From: Pseudogemmobacter humi
GTDB lineage: Bacteria > Pseudomonadota > Alphaproteobacteria > Rhodobacterales > Rhodobacteraceae
Assembly (NCBI RefSeq): GCF_900609055.1
Contig: NZ_UXAW01000134.1
Coordinates: 58,450-122,449 of the forward strand
Reading direction: 5' to 3'
Length of the DNA stretch: 64,000 nt
Position 1 is the first letter of the stretch. Every line of letters starts with the position of its first letter. Of this stretch, positions 7,422-15,316 are shown one piece after another. The notes beneath the pieces are model-generated. The model was given only the letters and a program-made list of their open reading frames with translations. It searched no databases and was not told where the DNA came from. A program made the translations under genes and the position numbers.

Positions 7422-8657
7422 CTATTCCTTCAGAAAATTCAGCCCATCGATGATCAGGAGTTTGTCGGAACCGATATCGGGGGCGAAGATGCTCAGCATC
7501 TCGATGCTGCCGTCATCGCCTTCAAGCGTCAGGGTATTGTCCTCGAGCCTGTAACGACCGCGTTCAGCGGGCCGGTCGCCCGAGACGGTCACGCCGCCGG
7601 TCCCGGATGACGTGGTTGCGCCGAACCAGCCTTCGCGGCTGAATGTGCCGTCGGGCTGTAGGGTCAGGCTCCGCTGGCTCGCCATACTTGTCGAGGATCC
7701 GATCCCATTGCCGCTGGCGGCCCAAAGATGGGCCCATGTGCCGTTCAGGGTCGTTCCGGCAGGAAAGGGCGGCACGCGGAAATGGGTCTCTCCGTCGATC
7801 AGCAGATCATCTCCGTCCGGGGCGAAAGGCAGAACTTCTTCCTCGAGCAGACCATAGGCATTGGCGACGCTGCGCAGGGTGATGCGATTGCCCGCCACGG
7901 AATAGAACCCGCAGGGCAGCGGGTCATCGACACAGTATTCCGACACCGTGCGCCCGCCGGTGGGCAGTTCCGTGCTGAACCGGCCGCGGCGGTCAAAGAC
8001 GAGGATCTCGCTTTCCGACACGAAATCCATGCCGCCCAACACATTGATTTGAAGACCGGAACTGAGATGGGTATAGACGCCCTCCAGCCCGCCATCGCCG
8101 GGCGCCGGGATCAGAGCAAAACCCTCCTCGCCGGGGTTCAGCCGAAGCGACCGCACCAGCCCCGAGAAATCTGCCTCGGCCGCCTCGCGGTTGCCGCCGC
8201 GCAGGCCGCCCGTCACCAGCATCAGAAACATCTGCCGCCGGTCATCATGGATACCGACCAGCGTTTGCGCAAAGCTGACCCCATCGCGGCGCGTGCAACA
8301 GCGTGCATCTATGCGGATGCTGTGGCCAGAGGTTGTGACGCCTTGCTCGGCGGTATCGGGGTCTTCGGTCGCAAGATCGGGCAGGCCGCTGCGGACCACG
8401 GTGAGGAAGTTCGTGTCGAAAGCTGCCCCGGCCTCGTTGAACGGGCCAAGGATGACAATGGTCGCCATGCCCGAACCGCGTTCATCCGCGGCCTCGGGAA
8501 AGCTGCGGGTCAATCGCCGGGTTGCGCCATCGGCCGAAAGATCCCAACCCGCAGGCAAAGTCAGGCTGGCACCGTCAATCCGGATCTCCTCGGCAATGGC
8601 GGGGCTGCCGAGAAGACAGAGCCAAAGACACAGGTGCCGAATGGCTCGAACGATCAT
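7422..8657 (-). CDS. Secreted protein of unknown function
   Basis: A 411-residue protein with a clear signal peptide (hydrophobic CLWLCLLGSPAIA followed by EE). The mature part is beta-rich: a domain with the features of an outer-membrane or periplasmic stress-response lipocalin-like fold, and three repeats of the type GxYxL, DGTF and LxLxGDDG in the second half. It contains paired cysteines (RCCTRR; CVDDPLPC). Its start overlaps the stop of the upstream gene at 8654 by four bases (ATGA), so both form an operon of secreted proteins. I recognise no enzyme motif. Confidence 0.65.
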   Translation of the reverse strand: MIVRAIRHLCLWLCLLGSPAIAEEIRIDGASLTLPAGWDLSADGATRRLTRSFPEAADERGSGMATIVILGPFNEAGAAFDTNFLTVVRSGLPDLATEDPDTAEQGVTTSGHSIRIDARCCTRRDGVSFAQTLVGIHDDRRQMFLMLVTGGLRGGNREAAEADFSGLVRSLRLNPGEEGFALIPAPGDGGLEGVYTHLSSGLQINVLGGMDFVSESEILVFDRRGRFSTELPTGGRTVSEYCVDDPLPCGFYSVAGNRITLRSVANAYGLLEEEVLPFAPDGDDLLIDGETHFRVPPFPAGTTLNGTWAHLWAASGNGIGSSTSMASQRSLTLQPDGTFSREGWFGATTSSGTGGVTVSGDRPAERGRYRLEDNTLTLEGDDGSIEMLSIFAPDIGSDKLLIIDGLNFLKE

Positions 8658-9094
8658 TTCGAAACCCGCTCCAGCGTCAGCAGCGACTGGTCAAACCACC
8701 AGAGTTCCATGACGCCCGGCGCAGGTGACAGATAGACCGCCCCCGGTCCCCAGGCCTGTCCATCGCCGCACAGCACGGCCATTGCGCCGGGCTCGATATG
8801 GATCGGGTCGGGCGACTCGGTCGCGGGCAGGATGATCGGCCCGGGGCAATCCTCAAGCGCGGTACTTTCTGGCACTGATCCGTTCGGGCGCCAGGCCATG
8901 GCCTCGTCGGCGATGGACAGTACCACCCCCATATAGCTGGGATCGTTTTCGATGATCGCGGTGATCCTTTGCGAAGGGTCCTGCAGTCGGACGGCGGTGA
9001 CCTCCCATTCGCCAAGTGGCAGGTTGCCTTCGGCAAGTGCCGTTGCGGTCGATGCGATCAATGCGCAGGCGGTCAGGGGCAGAAGATGTTTCAT
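8654..9094 (-). CDS. Small secreted protein
   Basis: A 146-residue protein with a signal peptide (MKHLLPLTACALIASTATALA). The mature part is about 124 residues with two cysteines (DCPGP and LCGDG) that may form a disulphide. It is the middle gene of a three-gene run on the minus strand: 11 bases lie between it and the gene at 9105, and four bases overlap the gene at 7422. No family recognised. Confidence 0.65.
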   Translation of the reverse strand: MKHLLPLTACALIASTATALAEGNLPLGEWEVTAVRLQDPSQRITAIIENDPSYMGVVLSIADEAMAWRPNGSVPESTALEDCPGPIILPATESPDPIHIEPGAMAVLCGDGQAWGPGAVYLSPAPGVMELWWFDQSLLTLERVSK

Positions 9095-9104
9095 GTTTCT
9101 CCTC

Positions 9105-9776
9105 TCAGCGCATCAGCACGCTGTCTTGCGTGGCTTTGTCATAGGAAAGGCCAAAGGCTTGGAGCGCACCCGATTGCAGCCGGGTACCGTCATGGGTTGT
9201 CGTAGCGTCAAACAGCCATTGATAAAGGCGGCCCTGGTCATGCGGCGGCTCGGTTTGCAGCGCAGTGGCGAGGGTCAGAAACCCGGCCCCGCGTTCGGGT
9301 GCCTGCCCAATCGCCGCGCCGATTTCGCCGATGAATGTCCCCGCCGCATCGGCCAGCGAATACCACAACCCGCCATCCCGACTCTCCGATACCGCAAGGG
9401 CGGTCAGGGGCGAAGCCTGTGGGTCGCCTCCGCTCAGCACGAGGTATGCCTGTCTGCCGAGAGTGTCGGTTCTGTCTGCCGCAACCATAGCAATTGTATA
9501 GGCCTTCTGCGCTGCGCCGCCGCTCTGGTCCAGCGCGTCGATCATCTGAGCGGGATCGCGGTCGATCGCAGCCTGCAACGCGTCGAGCAGCCTGTCGCGC
9601 TCGGCCGGGCGCTGTCCCTCGAGATGCGTAGCCAGTTGCGAGAAGACCTGCGGTGTGATTGCAGCGGTGTCGGGGATAGCCAGCATAGAGGGCGCAGGGC
9701 TGCGCGAGAAGAGTGCCAGCGCTAGAGCAAGCACAAGGGCCCCTGAGCCGATGACGAGGCGGCGATATGGCAGCAT
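9105..9776 (-). CDS. Exported or membrane-anchored protein of unknown function
   Basis: A 223-residue protein starting MLPYRRLVIGSG with one N-terminal hydrophobic segment (ALVLALALALFSR) that acts as a signal peptide or anchor. The remaining part is soluble and helical, with a repeated theme of ALQ and LATAL. ATG 9776 is chosen because the membrane segment begins directly after it; a further 10 codons upstream are open but unsupported. First gene of the secreted-protein operon. Confidence 0.6.
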   Translation of the reverse strand: MLPYRRLVIGSGALVLALALALFSRSPAPSMLAIPDTAAITPQVFSQLATHLEGQRPAERDRLLDALQAAIDRDPAQMIDALDQSGGAAQKAYTIAMVAADRTDTLGRQAYLVLSGGDPQASPLTALAVSESRDGGLWYSLADAAGTFIGEIGAAIGQAPERGAGFLTLATALQTEPPHDQGRLYQWLFDATTTHDGTRLQSGALQAFGLSYDKATQDSVLMR

Positions 9777-9943
9777 GATCAGATCCCTTCCGTGCTTGAC
9801 CTGCATGCGGTCTGCAAGGCACAGAGGTAAGACATTCCACGCTCAGAAGGCATCCTCACGCAGGCCCTCAGGCCCATTGTGGCGATACTCCGCCGCATCG
9901 CGGGTCGAGGCGAGTGGCGCCGCAACGAGATGCCAGGGTCGGG

Positions 9944-11059
9944 CTATCGTTGGGGCTCTGACAGCAATGCCAGCAATGCAGGATTGATATAGAGGTTCTC
10001 GCGCCCGATCTTGACCTCTTCCAGCAGTCCTTCTGACACCATCGCCTTGAGATAGACGGCGGCGGTCTGCCTTTTGGCGACACCGGAATCGACCAGATCG
10101 CTGATCCGGCAATAGGGGTTCACGAAGATCTGCTCGACCAGTTCCCGTGAATAGATCTTCGGCTGGCTCTGGCGAAGCTGTGCCGCCGTCTGTTCCAGAA
10201 GGTCACGGATCGCCCTGATCCTGCCGGTTGTCCAGTCCGCCGTCGTGCGGACCGCTTCCAGCATGAACAGCAGCCATTGTTCCCAGGCACCCTGTGTGGT
10301 GACCTCAAGGAGATATCGATAATAGCTGGCCTTGTTCTGGATGATGTGACGGCTGAGGTACAGCACCGGGATATCCAGCAGCCCCTTGTCGACCAGATAG
10401 AGCAGGTTCAGTACGCGCCCGGTCCGACCGTTGCCGTCGATGAAGGGATGGATCGCCTCGAACTGATAATGCATCACGGCCAGCCGGATCAGCGGATCGA
10501 TCTCTTCGGCCTCGTGGATGTAGCGTTCCCAGTTGCCGAGCTTGGCGCGCAGCAGGTCTTCGCCCTCCGGCGGGGTGTAGATAACGGCGCCGGTGGTGTC
10601 GTTCATCAGGGCGGTGCCGGGTGTGTTGCGGATGTCGAGCGCAACTCCCTTGATCGTGCGGCAGACCTCGACCGCGATGGCCGTCGAGAGCGGGCGCTGC
10701 TCGAGCATGCCGAACCCCCGGTGCAAGGCCGTGCGATAGCGCAACGCCTCTTTGGTCGCAGGGTCGGCCTGGCCGCCGACGTCATTGGCAAAGCGGAACA
10801 GGCGGTCGGTGGTCGTGACGATGTTCTCGATTTCTGAGCTCGCCTGCGCTTCAAGCAGCGGGATCGAGTTGATGAGCACGGCCTGATTGGGGATGATCTG
10901 GCCGGACACCCGCAGTTCCGCCAATGCCGCGCGCGCCTCGATACAGGCTTTCAGAACCGCTTTGGTCTCGATGTCCTGCTTTGGTGGAAGCGCGGGGAGG
11001 TCATTGAAGGGATGGTCGGGACGGAAGGTCATGTCGATCACCTGAGTTCTGATCGACAT
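9944..11059 (-). CDS. Fic-domain protein (probable AMP transferase), class II
   Basis: A 371-residue Fic protein. The catalytic motif HPFIDGNGRTGR is complete at about residues 204-215, and an inhibitory-helix motif S-x3-E-N (SSEIEN) lies at about 74-79, before the Fic core, which makes it a class II, self-inhibited Fic. The C-terminal 90 residues look like a winged helix (YSRELVEQIF, RISDLVDSGVAKRQTAAVYLKAM), so it may bind DNA and control its own gene. Fic proteins transfer AMP or other nucleotides to target hydroxyls; the target here is unknown. Tandem TGTCGAT/ATCGACA sites stand immediately upstream. Start could also be the internal ATG at 11029. Confidence 0.88.
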   Translation of the reverse strand: MSIRTQVIDMTFRPDHPFNDLPALPPKQDIETKAVLKACIEARAALAELRVSGQIIPNQAVLINSIPLLEAQASSEIENIVTTTDRLFRFANDVGGQADPATKEALRYRTALHRGFGMLEQRPLSTAIAVEVCRTIKGVALDIRNTPGTALMNDTTGAVIYTPPEGEDLLRAKLGNWERYIHEAEEIDPLIRLAVMHYQFEAIHPFIDGNGRTGRVLNLLYLVDKGLLDIPVLYLSRHIIQNKASYYRYLLEVTTQGAWEQWLLFMLEAVRTTADWTTGRIRAIRDLLEQTAAQLRQSQPKIYSRELVEQIFVNPYCRISDLVDSGVAKRQTAAVYLKAMVSEGLLEEVKIGRENLYINPALLALLSEPQR

Positions 11060-11128
11060 ACAAAGCTGATGTGTCGATGCTATCGACAGGTATGGATATC
11101 GTGTCGATTTATTTCATTTCTATCGACG
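11052..11128. promoter_or_regulatory. Repeated TGTCGAT/ATCGACA operator array upstream of fic
   Basis: TGTCGAT-gct-ATCGACA is a perfect inverted repeat at 11072-11088, followed by TGTCGAT at 11102-11108 and ATCGACG at 11122-11128, with ATCGACA also at 11052-11058 overlapping the fic start. The array covers the likely promoter in AT-richer DNA. It fits an autoregulatory site for the C-terminal winged helix of the Fic protein or for a neighbouring regulator such as the RHH protein. Confidence 0.55.
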
Positions 11129-11215
11129 CATCGTGAATTTTGCAAGTCGCGAGATTGTGCCCGGATACCCGCTCGCTGCCGTATCGACGCATGGTGCTGT
11201 CGGAGCAAGCGCCCC

Positions 11216-11578
11216 TCAGTTTACCCGCAGGTTCCGTCGGGCAGTCTCACGCGCGAGGATCTCACGGGCCGGATGGCTCGCGATTGGCACCGAAAGGTCC
11301 TTCGAGATCTCTCCCGCTGCGATCAGCGCATGATAGCGGTTGCAGCAAACCCGCAGGAAAGAGGTGAAATTGCCGAGGTCATGATCGGCATCCATCGCTT
11401 CATGCCAGAGCCGGGTGATGAGTTGCGCGACAGTCATCCCGTCGCGCGCCCCGATTTCGGTCAGGGTGTCCCAGAAATGGTTCTCGATCCGGATCGAGGT
11501 GGCTACCCCGTCGATGCGCAGCGAATGGGTGCGGCTTTGCCATTGCTCGGCATCGGCCTTGATGAAGAGTTCGCACAT
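11216..11578 (-). CDS. Ribbon-helix-helix domain protein (RHH_4 type)
   Basis: A 120-residue protein. The segment HSLRIDGVATSIRIENHFWDTLTEIGARDGMTVAQLITRLW matches the RHH_4 ribbon-helix-helix family, with the DNA-contacting strand TSIRIE and two helices. The C-terminal NFTSFLRVCCNRYH stretch is typical of the same family. Likely a small DNA-binding regulator. It lies 25 bases upstream of nothing on its own strand but is downstream of the DJ-1/PfpI gene (26 bases apart), so the two are probably co-transcribed. Confidence 0.75.
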   Translation of the reverse strand: MCELFIKADAEQWQSRTHSLRIDGVATSIRIENHFWDTLTEIGARDGMTVAQLITRLWHEAMDADHDLGNFTSFLRVCCNRYHALIAAGEISKDLSVPIASHPAREILARETARRNLRVN

Positions 11579-11603
11579 CGCATGGCCTCCCTTCCCGCCC
11601 AGG

Positions 11604-12161
11604 TCAGAGGATCGCCATGAACTGTTTCAGCCAGGCGGGATGCGCGGGCCAGGCGGGCGCTGTCACCAGATTGCCATCGGTGATGGCCTCTGTCACCGGG
11701 ATATCCGCGAAAGTGCCGCCCGAGGCGGTAACTTCATAGGCGCAGGCCGGATAGGCCGAACAGGTGCGGCCCTTGAGAACCCCGGCAGCGGCCAGAAGCT
11801 GCGCGCCGTGGCAGATCGCGGCGACGGGTTTGTTCGCTTCGAAGAAATGCCGTACCTTGGCCAGAACCTCCTGGTTCAGCCGCAGATATTCTGGCGCACG
11901 GCCACCGGGCACCACCAGCGCATCATAGCTTGCGGCATCCACACCGTCGAAATCGGCGTTCAGCGCGAAATTGTGCCCGGGCTTTTCGGAATAGGTCTGG
12001 TCGCCCTCGAAATCATGGATCGCGGTCTTGACCGTATCGCCCGCCTTCTTGCCGGGGCAGACCGCATCGACACTGTGGCCGCAGGCCAGCAGCGTCTGGA
12101 ACGGGACCATGGTCTCATAGTCCTCGGTAAAATCGCCGGTGATCATCAGGATCTTCGCCAT
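11604..12161 (-). CDS. DJ-1/PfpI family protein
   Basis: A 185-residue protein of the DJ-1/PfpI superfamily. The nucleophile elbow [19 protein letters not shown] holds the conserved cysteine and histidine, and [16 protein letters not shown] is the preceding family motif with the acidic partner region. Members include glyoxalase III-type deglycating enzymes and stress chaperones; the exact substrate cannot be read from sequence. The length is the usual 180-190 residues. The gene lies just downstream of the aldo/keto reductase remnant, which suggests an original aldehyde-detoxifying group. Confidence 0.85.
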   Translation of the reverse strand: MAKILMITGDFTEDYETMVPFQTLLACGHSVDAVCPGKKAGDTVKTAIHDFEGDQTYSEKPGHNFALNADFDGVDAASYDALVVPGGRAPEYLRLNQEVLAKVRHFFEANKPVAAICHGAQLLAAAGVLKGRTCSAYPACAYEVTASGGTFADIPVTEAITDGNLVTAPAWPAHPAWLKQFMAIL

Positions 12162-12277
12162 CTCGCATCCTCCCTTTGCTGACGGTGCTGGGAGGATAGG
12201 GCAGGGGGCGGTGCCGCGGGTGTTAGCGGAATACTACAGCCGCCCCGCCACAGATGCGGCGGGGCGCTGCAGGGATG

Positions 12278-13105
12278 TCAGCCCTTCTGCGGCACAAACG
12301 GTGCCCGATATTGCGACTGGCGCTCCAACATCCAGCCGGGATATTCGGGCGGCAGTTTCGTCACCGCGTCGAGGGCGGCCAGATCCTCGGCGGACAGTGA
12401 GACCTCGGTCGAACGGATATTGTCCTGCAACTGCTCGATCCGTTTGGCGCCGACGATCACGCTGGTCACCACAGGCTGGTGCAGCAGCCAGGCGAGGGCC
12501 ACCTGCGCCACGCAGACGCCCTTGGCAGAGGCGAACTCACGCATCAGCGAAATCGCCGCATCGCCCCGCTCCAGATCGACGGGCGGGAAGTTGAAGCTCG
12601 CCCTCCGGCCGTCATTCGCCATCGTTCCACCGCTGTATTTGCCCGACAGGAAGCCGCCGGCCAGCGGGCTCCAGACCATCAGCCCGAGGCCTTCGGCGCG
12701 CAGCATCGGCACAATCTCGCGCTCCAGGTTGCGGCCGACCAGCGTGTAATAGGCCTGAAGGGACAGGATCGGGGCGAGCTTGCGCGCCTCGGCGATGCCG
12801 ATGGCGTTGACGATCTGCCAGGCCGCCCAGTTCGACAGGCCTATGTAGCGGACATGGCCCTGCCGGACGAGCGTGTCGAGCGCCTCGAGTGTCTCGGCAA
12901 TCGGCGTCACCGGGTCGAAGCCGTGGATCTGGTAGAGATCGATATGGTCCATCTGCAGGCGCGACAGGCTGGCCTTGGCCTGCGCCATGATATGCGCGCG
13001 CGAGGCGCCCCGGGCATTCGGGCCCTCGCCCATCGGGCCGAGCACCTTGGTCGCGATCACCACGTCGTCGCGGGCGATGCCGAGATTGCGGAGCGCCTGG
13101 CCTAG
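12278..13105 (-). pseudogene. Aldo/keto reductase, 5' end removed by IS701-type insertion
   Basis: From LGQALRNLGIARDDVVIATK to the stop, this is a standard aldo/keto reductase with HIDLYQIHGFD, YIGLSNWAAWQ and NFPPVDLERG segments. The N-terminal 65-70 residues, including the first beta strands and the catalytic Asp and Tyr region (normally D-x4-Y), are missing. The open frame continues for 70 codons into the insertion element, but this part is not reductase. The upstream flank of the element does not encode the missing part, so a deletion accompanied or followed the insertion. Probably non-functional. Confidence 0.82.
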
Positions 13106-14529
13106 CATTACAGTTGCATTTTTAGTCGCATATGCGCGATCCTTGCCGCAGCTTGATGGGTTTTTCTCCAGATTGACCAGGCGATGATTTGAGTTGCCTG
13201 GATCTGACGCTGGGCCATGCGGTTCGCAATGCGCCGTATCTCCTGGATTGACCAGCGGATCAGTGCTGGCGTTCTGCCCTCGCTTTGCGCATCGTTTTTT
13301 TGGGCGGCGCGGCATTCGCATGATGGCGGATCCTGGCCATCATCGCAAAGGCCAGCATGACCAGCGAAACATGCCGGTGCCAGCCATGCCAGGAGCGGGT
13401 CTCGTTGTGATCGAGGCCGAGTTCGTTCTTCGCGGTCTCGAAGCTGTCCTCGATCGCCCATCGATGTCCTTCGACGCGGACCAGCATTTCCACCTCGGTG
13501 CCCTGCGGACACCAGGTGGTGAAGAAGGCCAGATCGCCATCGGCAATATTGCGGCGGATCAGCAGGCCCCGGGTCCAAGCGCCACTGAGATCGGCATTGA
13601 ATTCGCCGCCGTCGAGATCGGCGAGATCCAGATAGGCCCAGTCGTGAAACCTCTCACCCTTGGTGCCCGCACCTGCAGAAAGACGCTGCCAAGCCTCGGG
13701 TGGCAAGTCTTCGGCGATGCTCCCGGCCGTCCCGCTGACAGCATAGGCTTTCCCCCAGGAATTGAAGGCGTGCTTGGCGCTGACACCCAGGACATAGCCT
13801 TTCCCGGCGCGGCGCAGCGCTATTTCGATATCGCTAACGCCATAGACGCTGTCGGCGGCCACCCAGGAAAATGGAACCTTGGCCGCGAGCGCACGCTCGA
13901 TCATGCTGCGCGCGATGGCAGGTTTCGTGGCGAAGTCCACCGTCTCGGGCACATGGGCCCGCCTTCGTCTGACCGGGTCTTCGGCCCATGCTTTGGGCAG
14001 GTAGAGGGCTCGATCGATAAAGGCATGTCCGTGACGCGAGACATAGCTGGCGAAGACGCCGATCTGGCAATTGGTGATCTTTCCTGCCGACCCCGTGTAT
14101 TGGCGCGCGACCCCACAGGAGGCGTGGCCCTGCTTCAAAAAACCGGTTTCATCGATCACCAGCACCGCCTCGGGATCAGCGAGCGTTTCCAGAGCATAGT
14201 CCTGCAAAATGTCGCGCAGGCCATCCGCATCCCAATGCCCTCGACCCAAGATCGCCTGCTGACGCCAAGGCCCCGGATCTCCGGCCGCCTCGGCCCGCAT
14301 CCAACCCGTTTTGCGCCGTTACTCACCCAACAAGCCGTCGAGAAACTGACCGGCCGATGCCGCAACCCGTTCCTGCGAAAACAGCGGCCGGAGGCGGGCC
14401 TTTACCTCACGTAGCGAGGAAGCCCACAGCTCCAGCGTCTCTTCGACCGACAATCCCGCCATCCATGAGCCCCAACTTAGTCATGGTAGCGCATTGATTC
14501 AGAGCAGGAAGAAGAATGCAACTGTAATG
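13106..14529 (-). mobile_element. IS701-family insertion sequence
   Basis: A 1424-bp element bounded by the inverted repeats CATTACAGTTGCATT (13106-13120) and AATGCAACTGTAATG (14515-14529), 15 of 15 matching. Outside, CTAG precedes the left end and ATAG follows the right end, so a perfect CTAG target duplication is not present; this fits mutation or a deletion next to the element. It carries one transposase gene, broken by a stop. Size and transposase match the IS701 family. Confidence 0.82.
13260..14462 (-). pseudogene. IS701-family transposase with in-frame stop
   Basis: The frame starts MAGLSVEETLELWASS at 14462 and runs 47 codons to TAA (14319-14321), then continues in the same frame through RRKTGWMRAEAAGDPGP to 13260. 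The DDE-type core is recognisable: VLVIDETGFLKQG, QYTGSAGKITNCQIG, ADSVYG and WAIEDSFETAKNELG. Without the stop the protein would be about 400 residues, the usual IS701 length. The stop replaces what is normally an acidic pair before RRKTGW. A shorter protein from the ATG at 14300 would lack the N-terminal domain, so the element is probably immobile unless helped in trans. Confidence 0.82.
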
Positions 14530-14863
14530 ATAGGCCGCCGATCGCAGCGATAGTTCGCAGTGAACACGACAAGGAGACTTTTGGCGCAACGGTCGCGGAC
14601 AGATCAGGAGAAGCAGATGTGCACCACGAACAATCGAGCTCGCGGCGTTGACTTGGCCTTACCGCGAACACCATGCGGGCTCGTAGCATCTGATAGCCAC
14701 GCATCGCTCATTTGCTTCTCCGCAGGCTTCAGAGCTCCATGCGACCTCTCTTTCCCCCCGAAAGGAAGGAAAATCTAATGCTCTCGCCAGAATTCTGCAG
14801 GTGTTCGGGTCATCTCAACCTTCTGTATTCGGCCCGGCCCGCTTCGCAGCGGGCCAAGGGGTG
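14530..14863. other. Gene-free flank of the IS701 element
   Basis: No convincing gene. Short open frames on both strands have no recognisable domain or ribosome site; the sequence may be degraded transposon or gene debris, as it does not continue the aldo/keto reductase. The only structure is the GC hairpin at 14836-14855, next to the UspA stop. Confidence 0.5.
14836..14855 (-). terminator. Probable terminator after the UspA gene
   Basis: GGCCCGC (14836-14842) and GCGGGCC (14849-14855) form a 7-bp stem with a six-base loop, 8 bases beyond the UspA stop on the minus strand. No long T-tract follows, so termination strength is uncertain. Confidence 0.5.
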
Positions 14864-15316
14864 TCAGGCCCGCACGACCAAGACGGGGATTGAGGAACGG
14901 GTGACAACCTCCGTTGCCTGACTGCCAAGTAGCATCCGCTTCAGCCCGCGCCGCCCGTGAGAGGCCATACAGATGAGATCGCAACCGAGAGCCTCGGCGC
15001 GCTCTAAGATAGTATCAGCAGGCGTTGCATCAGGCACATGCAGGGCGGTTGCAGAAACGCCCGCATGTCTCGCACGCTCTGCGGCGGCCTCAAGGATCCG
15101 CTCTGCCGTTTCGCGCTGCGCCTGATCATAGCCCTCGAGAACCGCCGCTGGCGTGTATGCCCCGGCCCCCATCGCCGCTGCTGCAATCGGGAAGGGCGGC
15201 GTCACAGTCAGGATCGTCACCGCAGCGCCGATGCTGGATGCAAGTGCAATGCCATGCTCAAGGCCGAGGCCCGCGTTCTCAGAGCCATCGGTGGTGATAA
15301 GGATGTGGTTATACAT
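14864..15316 (-). CDS. Universal stress protein (UspA family)
   Basis: A 150-residue UspA-fold protein starting MYNHILITTDGSENAGLG. It has the ATP-binding signature G-x2-G-x9-GS-x4 in the ASHGRRGLKRMLLGSQATEV segment, so it belongs to the nucleotide-binding type. The start at 15316 is chosen by family match and overlaps the stop of the metal ATPase by eight bases, so the two genes are translationally coupled. Usp proteins beside metal ATPases and an FNR-like site suggest a low-oxygen or metal-stress role. Confidence 0.9.
   Translation of the reverse strand: MYNHILITTDGSENAGLGLEHGIALASSIGAAVTILTVTPPFPIAAAAMGAGAYTPAAVLEGYDQAQRETAERILEAAAERARHAGVSATALHVPDATPADTILERAEALGCDLICMASHGRRGLKRMLLGSQATEVVTRSSIPVLVVRA

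Noticed and set aside
14477..14863. Possible transposase remnant to the right of the IS701 element
   Set aside because: Short frames on both strands contain no motif I can assign to a transposase family.
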